NCBI GenBank assembly: GCA_945910005.1
Contig: OX246741.1
Coordinates: 45,371,740-45,435,739 of the forward strand
Length of the DNA stretch: 64,000 nucleotides
Direction: 5' to 3'
Source of the DNA: Isoperla grammatica
Lineage: Eukaryota; Arthropoda; Insecta; Plecoptera; Perlodidae
Shown: positions 9,144-21,725 of the stretch, in pieces
Numbering within the stretch: position 1 is the first letter of the stretch
Layout: each line of letters opens with the position of its first letter
The notes under the pieces: generated by a model
What the model was told of the DNA's origin: nothing
Database searches by the model: none
What the model saw: only the letters and a program-made list of their open reading frames with translations
Made by a program: the position numbers and the translations under genes

Positions 9144-11957
9144 GGTGATGAACGTTCTAGCGATACCGCCATTGTCACGCTGAGAAGTTAACCCGGCACG
9201 GCCGCCACATTGAAAAGTGATGTCACTCTCAAACGTCCTTGAGAGTGCGAATAAAGTTATAGACAATGCTATGACCAGTATTACCAAGCAAGAAGCAATT
9301 GCTGATAATAACATCATGATATGACTGTCCAATGATTGTTAACAGATTTTGAACAATGGATCGTGGTGATAATCATGGCTGCCTAATAGACCGGACAAGT
9401 TGGTTAGATACTAGATATCATATACTTATTACTTATATTAAACATAATACATCGTCTAAGTGCGCAGCCACCACCTCACGTATTAATGCACCTTTCTTTT
9501 TGACGTACGTTTATTCCCAGAGAAGTGAAACATCTATATTAGATTAGTCTGTCATTGCAATGCAATGTCTTCTTGTATAATAAATATTATTGTTTTGGTG
9601 ATTCTTGGTAAGATACTTTGTTATTCACGCCAACATCGCAGTATCAACGACACTAACCTGAGTGGCGGGGTTTTAGTAATGGCGTTCCCGTTGACGCTCC
9701 ATCGTAATAATTATCCTAACAAAATATCTCTAGTAAAATTAGACATATTTTGATTATTAATTTTCAGTATATTATGAAAACGGGATGAACATTTAGTACA
9801 AAATAGGTAACCGATATTTAGCCGCCATCTATTGTCTTAATAACTCGAGAAACTAATTAACTTGTAAACCGATTTTTCCACGAAACTAATGGCGTTCAAT
9901 TAACATCAAGGCTTGTGGATGGTTCAAATTTCAATCTGATCGGACTCTCCATTCGACCGCTATCGTGGGACAGAAAAATAAAAAATAAAAAAACAGAGCT
10001 AGTGCCATCAAATTAGAATGGAGACGCTCGCATTGTTCGCTTGATAAGTTTAAGAAAATATGACGTGATAAGTGCTATAACATAGTAACCAACACACCGA
10101 GGGACACAAAAGACTGTCACTCCATGGTTGTCCTTGCAGCTCTTGTGTCGTCACGAGAGGTTGTAGAACTCGCGTCCGAATCGGCCACACATATTTTACT
10201 CAAAACTATCTGTTAAAAGATGACCCCAGCCAGTGTTTAGACTTGAATGTAATGTGATGTTGATTTTTAAACACGTTAGGTAAGACTCTTCAAGGTATAA
10301 AGCCTAACGAGTACAATACGAGCTAACATTCAGATTCCGAGAAATTTAACTAGATCAATTGAAGAAGCAATCGATAACGTTTTAAAGTTCTCTCATGCAG
10401 TTAAACTGATTAACAGGATTTGAATAACAAGATATTCTTCTAACAAAGATAAGCACTGATAACCTTGATGTTTTGTGCCTCTAAACATCAATCAATCAAT
10501 GTGAAGGATTTTAAAGCAAATTCCAACGTCAGAAACCGGATGTTCTTTATGATAGGTCGAAATACAGAGGTAAGTGGTAAGGTACCATGAATCAATAATA
10601 ACTCTTTGTTTATTCTTGTTCAAGTTTGATGCGTTTTTGCCAATGCTTCAGCTCATACCGTGTTCCTTTGAACATCTACTGGAAGAGTGTTTATTTTATT
10701 GTTGTGAATAAAACTCATTTCGAATGTAAGTGACAGCTATTGAAACTACTATTTAGACTTGAAGGCGGGTGAAAGAAAGGAATTAATTTCCAGAGTCTCT
10801 GAACTAAAATAGTACCTATTTATTTTGTGCTTTACTACAAAACCTAAAGTTCATATCTGTAATAAGTTCATTGACTATTCACTTATTAGAAATTAATCTT
10901 ATGCTGAGTTGAGTGTTTGCTGGATTCTGGCATCCTGCTTCACTCCGTCTGAATTGCTTCCCAACTATTAACTCACCGTCCGCCAATGCCCGCGTCGTCT
11001 CAACGGTCTATCCTCGGCGAGAACAGAGGTAAGAAGACTCTTGACAACAGGCGGCCAGAATCACTAGGTGTACTACTAAGATAAAAAAGAGAGATTATTA
11101 GCAAATTACTATCGTTTATAAAATTAAAGTGGGTTATATGTATTGCAACATGAAGCAATGATCAAGTGGCGAACCAGAAGATAGCTAAACTTGACTTCTT
11201 GGTATAGCAGAGTGGATTGCTTTTAAATCTTAAAATGGTGACGTTTCTGGTAGGTTACACAACTCATCTATGAGATGCACAGTTAACGGTCAAGTTTTGT
11301 ATTGGATTTGTTTTATTTCATGTTATTTTCAAGAAGAACAAACTCCATAGCAACCACCAACAAATCCTATACTCTACTCGACTGTGCAAACACCTTCTCG
11401 GTCCATCTCCACGCCGCGACTGTGACCGTATCATCATTTACCGACTGTGTATCATTTATTGCGTGTTCTCCTTTCGTGGTTCACCCCACGGCCACTCTAC
11501 AGGTTCGATCCCGGTGGCGCTAGTGTTTGTATCGCACGATGTTATCTCTGAGATGCTTGTTGTGGTTTCCGCACGTTGTTGATGCGATGTGTAGTATAGG
11601 TTTCTCACTCGCCTGAGTTTATTAGGCTGTTTGGGGATTTCAGTGGCTTCACGGACAAACGGGACCGATGACGATGGACAATGATGTAAAGATAAAGACA
11701 CCGATACCCGTGCATTAAGGTTTGACAGCAAAAAAATAATTATTGCTGATATTACGATTTAAAAATAATTTAAAATATATTTATGTATAAGATAAAAGAA
11801 AAATTATCGAAAGTGTTGTTTATATTTAAGCTAAAAATTTAAAAACTTTAAGATCAATGAAATGAATTTGTGAGAGCATAAAACTCATAAATAAACTTTA
11901 AATGTGTCGTGTGAAGCCAACTGCCAGCATTCAAGTTAAGCAACCATTACATTACAT
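9144..11957. other. Intergenic region with a few isolated splice-donor-like sites
   Basis: No recognisable protein family is encoded. A strong donor-like GAG|GTAAGT occurs at about 10567-10573. A 43-nt ATG-initiated segment at 10986-11028 runs into GTAAGAAG, so a short first coding exon is possible but unsupported by homology. A GGTTCGATCCC box at 11502-11512 may be a tRNA/SINE relic. Confidence 0.25.
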
Positions 11958-12877
11958 TAGGGGTGTGCGGTTAGTACTTTTTTAACTCGGTTCGGTTTTC
12001 GGTTCGGTTAGTGTAATAACCTCGGGTTTTCGGTTCCGGGTCGGTTAGTCGTAATAATATAGCTCCATTCCACATTTTGTAGGCAAACATTTTTTGTTTC
12101 AAATAAACGAAGCATATTCATGACTTTGCAAGTAAGAACCAAATAAAAATAAAACTGGGAAGTAGGAAACAACTGTGTGCTTTATTTTGGAAGAAGTTGA
12201 TGGCATGCCTGTGATTATGGGAAGTAGAATAGGTAGAAACTAGGCCTGTGCGAATATTTGAAAATATAGGCTATTGTTGACTGATACATATTCTTCAAAA
12301 TGGTAAATTATATATCCAAAACACCCGTCCCCATACCTCAATATCGCATTCTTGTAACAAAATTCAAAGATTGATTTGAAATACTCTACGGGCAAAAATA
12401 AATTCACTATCTGACAGGCCTAGTAGATATGTAAACAAAAGAACTTGTAGGCCTAGGCCTACGCTGCTCCGGTGGATCATCAGCATCTGCATCGCTCTCA
12501 ATAATTAAAGCTCTAGGCCTACCTGTGGCTGTACGACGCATTTTATTTTTATTATTTACCAAGAATTACGGTTTATAGCACACGACGAATGTAAATAAAC
12601 AACGAAAGTTGACGACTACAACAAACCAGACGAGAGCCTAGGCCTATGGTTGGTCGTCTTGGTTCGATGTACGTTCGATATATCGATAGGTCGTACATAT
12701 CTCGACGCTTAGCGGTACGATCTAGCAGGCGGAGGAAACATACACTATTACGAGAATGTCACGGTCGTTTCAAACATCGCGCGCGGGAAAACCGACTTTC
12801 GGGTTTTCAAACGAATTTTCGGTTCGGTTAGTAAAAAACCGACCCGACCCGAAAAGTCGGTTAACCGCACACCCCTA
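11958..12877. mobile_element. hAT-type non-autonomous element, 920 bp
   Basis: The ends are perfect inverted repeats starting TAGGGGTGTGCGGTTA, and the element is flanked on both sides by the 8-bp duplication CATTACAT (11950-11957 and 12878-12885). Subterminal DNA is made of CGGTTCGGTT-like short repeats at both ends, plausible transposase-binding sites. A minus-strand ATG at 12541 opens about 43 codons of basic then acidic sequence (MRRTATGRPR), which could be a remnant of a transposase N-terminus. Eight-bp duplications and the TAGGGGTG end are hAT hallmarks. Confidence 0.92.
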
Positions 12878-13932
12878 CATTACATTAGACGTAACAATTG
12901 ATGGTAAGATTCTCCTTCACAAAAACTTATCAACGCTTTTTAACGTGAAGGATTACTCTCCGATTCTAGAGATTTCAAGTTTCGGCGAAAAGTGGGTGGG
13001 TAAAATAACCCTCAAATGGGCTGGCCCTAAATTATTTCAAGTATTTTTCCCATTGGTTACTATTGTCACGTGGTTTCTAAGGCAAAGGAGGGGAAATTCT
13101 TGTCAAAGATTCTTCGGAGTGATTTAGTCGTCCGTCGACTGTTGTGGCGCGAGCAACAGACTACCTGCCCTATTCAAAGACCATGTCTAGCCCTACCAAT
13201 GTGAACAATGCGTGCTAACAGAAAAGAACCAGACCTCGATGTTTTTCGGCCCATAAGCTGAAATGTGTTTTTATAATTATTATTTGCAGTTTCGACGGAC
13301 ACCTAAACTGAATAATGAGGTGACTTACCTTTTGTCACCAAATCAATTATACTACAAAACCTCAATATTCGCCAACTCAAATAACATCATAGTCATCATC
13401 GTCAATATTATTGGTTTACGAAATGAATAAACAAGTTTATATTAATTTATTGCCTAACCATTCAGTTACAAGAACTATCTTTCTATGGGGGATCGTACAT
13501 AATTTATTATCTGCCTCGTTGATATGACGGCTTCAAAGTCACCGTTCAGGCCTAGAAGTGTATCATACAGATAGCTTGCGTCAATATCCAAGTTTTAAAA
13601 AACCCCAGCCCGAATCGGAAATCGAACTATGGACCGTCTGATGTTTGTTTTTATGTATCGCAACATTATTGATTATAATCTTATTGTGGATAAGTATTCT
13701 TCGGAATGCCAGTGAATTGAGCAGAGATATTTCGCTGAGACTGTCTCCTGTCTGTGAGTGTGACCTTCTCGGATCGTAAATTATACGTGTCAAGATTTCC
13801 TCTATTGGTACAGTAATTATCCATAGTAACACATAAAAAATCATCAGATTCAATATTTCTCACATTTTAACAAATTAGTTGGATTCTTGAATAAACCCAC
13901 ACGTTTCCACGTTTGAATCGTCCTTCAACAAC
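12878..13932. other. Intergenic sequence
   Basis: Only short open frames without recognisable motifs occur here. Nothing in the stretch could be assigned. Confidence 0.3.
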
Positions 13933-13943
13933 TTCACAAGTAT

Positions 13944-14219
13944 AATAATAATCATTTTTGTAGGAATACCCGGTCTAGGGTGCACACCAGCTTTACCTGA
14001 TGTGCCCCTCTTCAGATGACTAACTAGGTTATTATGGTGTTTGGATAGTTGGGAAGGATTGTCCGGGGGCTGATAGTATGACTCAATCCCAGAATTCGCC
14101 TTTACGACTGAGGAAAACCTCGGAAAAAACCTTCAGTCAGGACTGCCGGTGGCCGGAATCGAACCAGCGACCTCCCGAATTAGAGTCTCGCGTCTTACCG
14201 CTGAGCCACCTCTATCGGT
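13944..14219 (-). mobile_element. Full-length tRNA-derived SINE
   Basis: On the minus strand the head (14216 to 14142) has an A box TGGCTCAGCGGTAAG and a B box GGTTCGATTCC at tRNA spacing. It is followed by a body with GAGGTTTTCC-like sequence and an (ATT)n-type 3' tail. The 11-bp direct repeat TTCACAAGTAT flanks it at 13933-13943 and 14220-14230, which marks a target-primed insertion. RNA polymerase III transcription from the internal boxes is expected. A decayed relative lies at 35670-35885. Confidence 0.9.
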
Positions 14220-14714
14220 TTCACAAGTATGTGACTTCACAAGTAACTTCACTTGTATGCAGTATTAATAAAAAACATCAAATGGTGTACAACACATTAT
14301 TTTGATGAGAAAAGTTAGGATATATCTATATTTTTTTTTCTTTTTTTTACATATTATAAATGAAAGAATTTATAACAACTAGTAATAATTCCCGGCGGTC
14401 CTATGAGTTCCAACTAAAAGGTTTGTATTTTGGCTGTCAGCTAGCTTAATTTCAAAGCTTGTGATTGGTGATTGCCGTGGTGAAAACAAAATATTTTATG
14501 AATGGTATGTTCCATTTAGAAAACATCTCATTACAAGCACGGCCGACCGACCGATTGTAGGAGTGGCGGGTGGGCTATGAATACAATATGCAGTCTTCTC
14601 ATGGACAAAACAAATACCCGTACGTTTTGATTTTTGAGTCATCCAAATAATGAAAACAACATTCTTGTTGCTTTACGTCTGTATCACTGATAATAAATGT
14701 GGGTGACGTATGAC

Positions 14715-15522
14715 TAGAGGTGTTTGTAAATGGTTTTATTTTTCACCAAAAATCGTTTTTAAAAATGTAAAAAGTGGTGTTATATGTTTTTATTTATTTT
14801 TGCATCCTCCGCTTACGTAAAGTGAATACATACGAATACATATATAAAAAAATAATATACATGGAAACTGAAGTTATTTAGAATTCAAATTACATATTAT
14901 GCCAGTTGGCAGTTATTATAATACATAAAAAGGGTAGGCCTAATGTTATGAAATGATTATGTATTTTGACCTAGCCATCCTCCTGCAACTAGGCTTAACA
15001 TACACCTAGCTTACATTGTATAGTTGTCATACATCAGAATAAGATTACAAATTGTCAATTAGAGTGGGCTTAAAATTACAACAAAAGGCAAGGTCTCCTC
15101 TTATCTGCATGGTCCTCTAGCCCTACTCAAATGAAACCATGGTAAGAGTTTCGAGTTCGAGAGTTAAGAGTTTAAGAGGGGGAGAAACGCAGGCACGTCG
15201 TACGATGTTCGAACTGAGCCCACAATGCAAATTAGCAGGCATTTAACTTTGCGAAAGAATTTTTTTTTAATTATTTAGATTGTTGTTTTGAATTATCAGC
15301 TGAGATTTTGCTTATTTGGTCATTATTTCCATAACTTGCCTAAAAGTGTTCCTATTTCGCGTAAAACACCATAAATCGTTTTATTTCCAAAAATCGTTTT
15401 ATTTCGCGATTTGATTTTAACTCCTATTGACGTGGTATGTGAAGATATGTAAAGAAAATGAACATAGAGCATAAAATAGCACTTATCGTTTTATCGCGCC
15501 TTGCGAAAACCAAACACCTCTA
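14715..15522. mobile_element. hAT-type non-autonomous element, 808 bp
   Basis: Terminal inverted repeats of 12 bp (TAGAGGTGTTTG and its complement) are enclosed by a perfect 8-bp duplication CGTATGAC (14707-14714 and 15523-15530). Internally the motif ATCGTTTTAT recurs near both ends. No coding sequence is recognisable. Confidence 0.92.
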
Positions 15523-15530
15523 CGTATGAC

Positions 15531-18091
15531 AGGCAATTTAAAACACAGTACTTATGCTTTAGAATTAGATTTTAACAAACCTCATTTCGGTATCAGCCAA
15601 CGTACGGGGGCGTTTTCGGGTGAATACGTAACGACAAATGATTCGATCGTTTATTGTTTAACGATGTAATTATCAACGTCTTAGACGATAAACCGACGCT
15701 AATCGAGACTATGTAAGTGGGTCATGCATGAATATGAAAAACGCCAGATGACATCCATCTATACCCAAATATCCATCCAAAAATACCCAATCCATAATAT
15801 TATTATAAATTTTAATTCCTACTTTCTTCCTCTGTAACGTCATAATAAAAACTGTATTGTAGAAGACCCCCTACCTGCGAGTAGTACACTCACTGGGGGT
15901 CAGTGATTTTACATATTTGTAATCATGTAAAGAATCGATAAATCAATCAAAACCAGGTTTCGAACATGGAATCTAGGGACCGCAGTTTTTTTTAAAATAA
16001 GTTAAATTAATTAATTTTTAACATTATTACTCATTGTTTTACCGAACAAGATCGGGATGTTGAAGTCCAAGCAATGCGTTTGTACTTGTTTGTCGTTGTG
16101 TTTACGGCAAAGAAGTTACGTATTATATTCTTATGACGTTGTTGCCCTATTACGATTATTCAAACATGGAAACGTGTTGTTTTCTATTCAGGAATCCGAA
16201 TAATTAGTTACATGTTGCGAAATAATTAGTCTGTGCATTTTTTATGTGTTACTGTAGATAATTACCGTATCAATAGAGGACCCTGTAAGAGCAGTCCCTC
16301 CGCCCCCCTCGGCCGGGTGGTTGAGGAAGACCCTTGTCTGGCACGACAGGTGCATGCAAGAACGGCACTGTAATCTGGAATTGCCTTGGCGACCTTTCAA
16401 AAGATGATTGTCAAACAACGAAATTCATTCCTGCGTCATTACAACTAGGAAAATTATTAGAAATTTCACTAATACAGAACCAGCTTTTTTCATCTACATG
16501 ATCTTGTTGATTTTACTTATTTTGGATCTTGATAATAAAAACTGAAGACACAATGTGAGGTGTTGAGATAATCATTTTTATTTTGTATTATTATTATTAT
16601 TATTGGCTACATTTACAAAGATCGTAGAACATCATGTGTGCATGCACACTGTCAACTTATTTATATTACAACATACTGTAGACAATGGTGTATTATTTAA
16701 TGGTAAACAATAATTACGGGTTTTTATTTCGCACTGCTGTAAACTGTAATACAACAATCCCAACCCCTATAGCCTACGTTATGTCCGTTGTCTCTACCCA
16801 AACATGTTTTGGTTGTCTTGAGCATGTCTCTATAGCTTGGGGCGAGGCCCTCGTCAAAGTACAATCCAAACTGCTGCTACCCCTTACCCCTCCTAATGAC
16901 AACACGTGTTCAGGTCCTGTCTGAGAAAGGGGGGTCTGTCTGTGGGTGTCGCGGCCCGGCCACTTGTCACTATATCGCAGCCCACCCTTTGGGAACTTTT
17001 GTCCATTGTTTTTACTATCATTTCATAGTAAATTGTATAGTTATTTTGATTCGTTACTTTTTGTGTATATAGTTATTTATTTTTAGATGCCGACGCGACG
17101 TCGTATGACCTAGCGGTAGAGTACTTTAGAGTAAAACAACAAACAATAAATAATAATGGCGTTCAATCTACATCGAAGCTTGTGGATGGTCCAAATAACA
17201 GGGAAAGCTTCAATACTGTGTTCTTATTTTGCTACTTCATTTTATTCTGAATATATTCTGGATTGTATTGTGATTTTTTTACTTTATTGTAGACAAAAAT
17301 CGGTATACAGGTGACGTGTGTACACATTTCTAGAGTAATTAATGGTTGTAATTCTAATTTGTTTTACCATAACATTTTGTTTATTTACTGGCATTTTTAT
17401 TCTAAAGTAAAAATATGAACATTGTAAAAGGTGCCTGTATCCCTAATGGGCAGAATATCCCAACACTTAGACCAAGGTATTGATTGATTGACTGATGATA
17501 CGTCAACACGTAAACAGAAACGGCGTTATCAATGTGTAACTGTGTTCAATGTGTGAGTGTATGTAATTTTGAACGTAATATTTTCCATTATCTCATTTCC
17601 GTATCATAGGTGTACGCTCTTCTACGAACCCATAACTCGTAAAAGAGAAGGGTGCCACATCACTTGTAGCCTTCCCTATCTTTACAGTTAGGGTAAACTG
17701 CAATAAATAATAACATCACTTGTGTCCGGTGGAAACTCTTTCAGACCCTACACATATGTATTCACATATTTACATTTTATCTTTAAATCCGAGACATGGA
17801 TTTGTCACCGATAAAAACGGCACATGAGGCATCACCTCTAAAACCGGGAATGTCCTGGCTAAAACGGCAGGAGTAGAGTCCTATACCGGAAGGGCATAAC
17901 GTAGTTCTTTTGTTGGTTAGTGTAAACGTGCATGCACGTTCTTACTTCTTCTTATCTTACAAATACGGACAGCGTACACATTACTCAACTTGTAGGGTAG
18001 CTCGTTTCGTTTCTAGTAAATTCAATAATTTCGTTTTAATAGTATAAACACGTAAGTTGAAATATGCAGGGCTGAATATCATAAAAATGTT
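15531..18091. other. Intergenic region with probable LINE 3' tails
   Basis: At 15840-15952 an apparent 3' end reads ...AAAGAATCGATAAATCAATCAAA, a tail type common for CR1/L2-like LINEs; its body is absent. A GATTGATTGACTGATG tract at 17482-17497 may be another tail in the opposite sense. A short (ATT)n tract lies at 16586-16606. No gene was found. Confidence 0.3.
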
Positions 18092-18560
18092 TCTCTGTAG
18101 CTCAGTCAGAGTGCTTGCCCGGCAAGTGGGAGACCCAGCGGGACTATGAGCACGTCATAACTTATCACCTCAAAAATCACGTTATACTTTTACCATGCGA
18201 TAAGCTATGATTTCATAACTTCCGGTACGGGTCTTATAATAACCTAAAACTTCGCGAGAAATTAAAAGTATTTCGAACGGGAAATTATTGTAATACCTTC
18301 TTGCTATCTTGCTAAGTATTTGTGTTTGCATTTATCCAGCAATTTGTAACACATCAGTACTAAATAAATTATATACGGCGCTTTGAGGCGGAACGGCGTA
18401 GTTTTGAGAAAGTGATAAAAGTTATGATTCATAACGCACGTGGTAAAAATTCGTCATAACTCGATCACGTGATTCATTATGACGATAAGCTATGACGTGC
18501 TCACTGCTCACATTTCGAGAATACAGCCCAGCTGGGTTCGATTCCCTGCAGGGTCGGATT
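18092..18560 (+). mobile_element. tRNA-like SINE head split by an inverted-repeat insert
   Basis: The 5' part (18092-18138) has an A box TAGCTCAGTCAGAG and an arm GCTTGCCCGGCAAG. The 3' part (18526-18560) resumes with CCCAGCTGGGTTCGATTCC, containing the B box. The ~390 bp between them holds a nested insert whose 20-bp ends (18147-18166 and 18484-18503) are inverted repeats with one mismatch. CCCAGC occurs on both sides of the interruption (18133-18138 and 18527-18532) and may be the target duplication. A functional tRNA gene is excluded by the interruption. Confidence 0.7.
18147..18503. mobile_element. MITE-like insert with 20-bp terminal inverted repeats, 357 bp
   Basis: The ends read TGAGCACGTCATAACTTATC and the reverse complement of TGAGCACGTCATAGCTTATC. 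Subterminal sequence also pairs imperfectly, and the motif (C/T)ATGA...CATAA(C) recurs throughout. It interrupts a tRNA-like SINE head. Its superfamily is not determined because the target duplication is ambiguous. Confidence 0.7.
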
Positions 18561-20039
18561 TTTTACTTTCTGTCTTAGTGCACATCATAAACCCCATAGT
18601 TGCTTACGAACTAAAACTAGATTTCATATATATATACATTGGATATTCTCACACCAATACTGAGTTTGTATCTGCCATGAGTATGGAAGAAAACTTGACT
18701 TCACTTTGTATATTATAGGCTACAAAATATTATTAACAATATTTTGGGGATTTTGTATCATCACTCTAATTTATAAATAATATTCACAAACAATAATTTT
18801 GTTTATTTGTATTTACATTGAACTCATAGATTTGTGAACTTTGTTCAAGTTTCCCGAAACCAAATCCTCTAACATGAGTGGTGTCTATTAGTGGTTCACA
18901 CACCGTGCTACTTCCAAACATTTCAAATGTATTTACAGCCGATATTTACAACCCAGCCAGCCAGGCTGCTATCCGGCCGGCCGGTGGCTGGCTTTTGTTG
19001 TTCAAAGAAGGGTCGTCTATGGCTGTGCATCTCTCTCTCAAACGAGCTTCTCACTCGCACAAAACCCTCCCCTCCAACAATCTTGCAGTGGTTTGGGGAC
19101 GTTTCTAGTGAGGGCGACACATTCGCTTCAAATTTGGTCAAATTTAGCTTGCAAATTGTAGCTTGCCTAATCAAGATACCGTTCCTAAATTCGTAGTACA
19201 TACTAATTATAAGCGTAGAATGGTCTGTGCCTCTTTAGATTTTCTGTTTCTAGTCCTATTAAAAAGTCGAACTTTAAAAAATATTTGCGGATACGGAAGC
19301 GACATTAAAAAAAAAACGCTTCCAGGAAGTTTCGTTTACAGGGGTTGTCTGTACAAGAAAAAAGTTTCATGAATATTGATCTATTGGTATCAGAATGGCG
19401 TGCAATTTACTGTACCACTGCAAAAGTAAGACTCATCCTTCCCCTTAACGTTGGTTAGTAAAGCTAACTTAGAGAAAAAATCTTTTCGTTTTAAATATAT
19501 AATATATTAAACTCAAGTTTTACCTTTTGCAAGCAGTGTATGGAAACGCAATGTATTTAAGAAAAAACAACTACAAATTTATTTAATAAAAAACATCTTA
19601 TATACACTTAAATGTATTATACCATTGTACAGCTATTGCTGGAGGTTTTTGTATTTAATCGTTTAGCATAATTTATACGAGAGGGAGGTAATGTTATTTA
19701 AAATCTGTTTCATATACTTGTGATCACTATAACTCTGGGAAACATTTTTAGCAATACTGCAAACAATCACATATAGTTGGCTCAAAGTAAGTATTCTGAT
19801 GCTTACGACACAGCCGAGTCCAAGCCTAATCCCTACCATTTAATCTAAACAGGTCAATTGTGGATAATTTAAAACCTTCCGTTGTGTGGCCAAACCGCCT
19901 GTGCACTCGACTAAGCCAAAACATGCATTTACGAATGCGTGAAAGAACGCCCGGCATCTGTTGAGTTTCTTTCAATAGGGAATGTGCATGAATTTTCTAC
20001 ATCTCTGAAAGTACGTGGAATATACTGTTATTCATCTGA
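18561..20039. other. Intergenic AT-rich sequence
   Basis: Nothing gene-like is supported. At 18955-18995 a GC-rich run of nested GGCC/GGCTGG palindromes stands out locally. Confidence 0.3.
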
Positions 20040-20680
20040 AGACATCAGAAACCTAATTTAAAAGTTTTAAAATTAACTCATTATACTTCTATAAATGTTC
20101 AAAAATGTTGATTATCTGTTTCCCGCACTATTATTTTTAAACGGTATGTGACGTCACAATCCTTGTAAATCACTGCTTATATGAACGACTTTGCATATAA
20201 CCTCTTTGGACTTTGCCACCGCTTCCTAGACAAAACAATCAAAATTTCAAGGTCATCAAGCTAACCTTGTCAAAATTTGCACTCAAGCCGTTGTCAAGTC
20301 TGCTTTATATGAATAACAATACCCATTATTTACTGATATTCTATGAAAATAGGTTTGGTATTATTGTTTATATAGAAATTGGGCTTCAAAATTAATTATT
20401 AGCGTACTAGACATTCATTCGATTTTATATGATTTTAGATATGATAATTTCCAAATAAGCGTTATTTTATTTATCAGTTTATGATTGGTTGATTGCTGAT
20501 ACAGGGAAAGTGACGTATGCCCCGTTTTTCCCGCCATAAATATGTGTGAAACTTTCAGCTCGTTTTTATAAATGAAACTTTATTCTATGTCATCAAAATA
20601 AAATATTTTTGTATTTAGGAAGTTAATCCTAATCTAGTAAAATGCTAAAAAAAGATGACGCATATTCCCTATTGGCGCGG
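20040..20680. repeat. Dispersed repeat R1, copy 1 (uninterrupted)
   Basis: This stretch aligns by eye with 39560-41150, sharing CTGTTTCCCGCAC, CGTTTTTCCCGCC, a CTCGTTTTTAT block and GATTGGTTGATTGC-like sequence in the same order. Copy 2 carries two insertions that copy 1 lacks. Function and class are unknown. Confidence 0.7.
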
Positions 20681-20721
20681 TTTAATGGGGCAGTAGACAA
20701 TAACCTGAGATCGGTATGCAA

Positions 20722-21102
20722 ATAGGTAGCTTTCAATAGACGTCACGTGGCGGCCATTATGAGGTACACATTGCTTGTTTACATTCGTTCTGTCAATAGA
20801 AGACACATAGGTTATCCAGGAAATATCACAGTTTCAAGCCGTATAGATTGATGTGTGCAGGTAAAAGTTCAATAAAATGATAACACATGCAAATGATAGT
20901 CTTCAAACAGAGTTTACGCGTTCTTATTTTGTTTTCAGTCATAATACGGAACCTTTGTTTGAAAACAGTTGATGTGTCAGTCAAAGGACATCTGCAATAT
21001 TGCAACAATGCAGTTTCGGAAGAACGTAAACAAATGTTTACAGAGTACCTCAGTATGGCTACCATGCGATACCGGAAATGACGTTATTGCAAGCTCCCTA
21101 TA
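20722..21102. mobile_element. MITE R2, copy 1, TA-flanked
   Basis: This copy is closely similar throughout to 50659-51028. Its ends form an imperfect inverted repeat (GGTAGCTTTCAAT and the complement of GGGAGCTTGCAAT, then ACGTCA), flanked by TA. Internally it has GACGTCACGTGGCGGCC, promoter-like with CRE/E-box motifs, and an intron-like block CAG|GTAAAAG...TTGTTTTCAG| (20858-20939). Short open frames on both strands are shared by the two copies but look like by-products. Confidence 0.8.
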
Positions 21103-21717
21103 CTTACGTTGGTGCTATTGTTGTGTTTCGTGTTGCATTCCTCACAATGCCAGAGAAGACCCAACACCTACAAAATAAAACGTTTTATTATTTACAGTTA
21201 TAGAGACAAAAATCAACCTTTTTTAAGGAAAGGCTGGCAATGCACATTAAATGAACTTAAGGGTCTAGCGTCCTGATTAATACACAATAAATACGATTTT
21301 ACAAAACAAATTTAAACTATTTAAATTAATATTACACATCCCTAAGTCAAAATGACAACTTAAAATTAAAATGTATGTTTTTTGGTGGCCGGTGGGGGGG
21401 GGGGGGGGGGTCGACTTCGGTTTCATCTCAGTGGCTGATGTCCAGATGCTACCACATTAATATTAGTTACACATTAGAGTCGTGACGTCAAAGGAATGTG
21501 AACCGTGCTGCTATCTAGCGTTAAATTCACCGAAGTGTTAAAATCGTAGACGCCAATTTAGGTGCAAGGCGGGATATGCCGCTCTCCACTGAGGCAGAAT
21601 AAGTGGGGTCCGGCGGGTAGACACCCCTCATATTATCCACCTGCGCGCTACAGGTTTGCCACGTTTCTACATTCAGTGTAGTATCGGTCATCTCGATCGG
21701 CTCCCGGCGTATGGTCA

Positions 21718-21725
21718 GTCATCGT
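21718..21725. repeat. Target-site duplication of the hAT element (left)
   Basis: GTCATCGT here is repeated exactly at 24630-24637, immediately outside the other end of the element. Confidence 0.95.

Noticed and set aside
9096..9332. 78-codon minus-strand frame with a hydrophobic helix
   Set aside because: It overlaps the right arm of the palindrome and lacks homology or splice support; the hydrophobic stretch is from AT-rich codons.
14142..14216. tRNA gene
   Set aside because: The tRNA-like sequence continues into a SINE body and is flanked by target duplications.
20826..21065. Conserved 72-79-codon frame shared with 50771-50989
   Set aside because: Both strands are open and the copies are a MITE; the conservation follows from recent copying, not demonstrably from coding.
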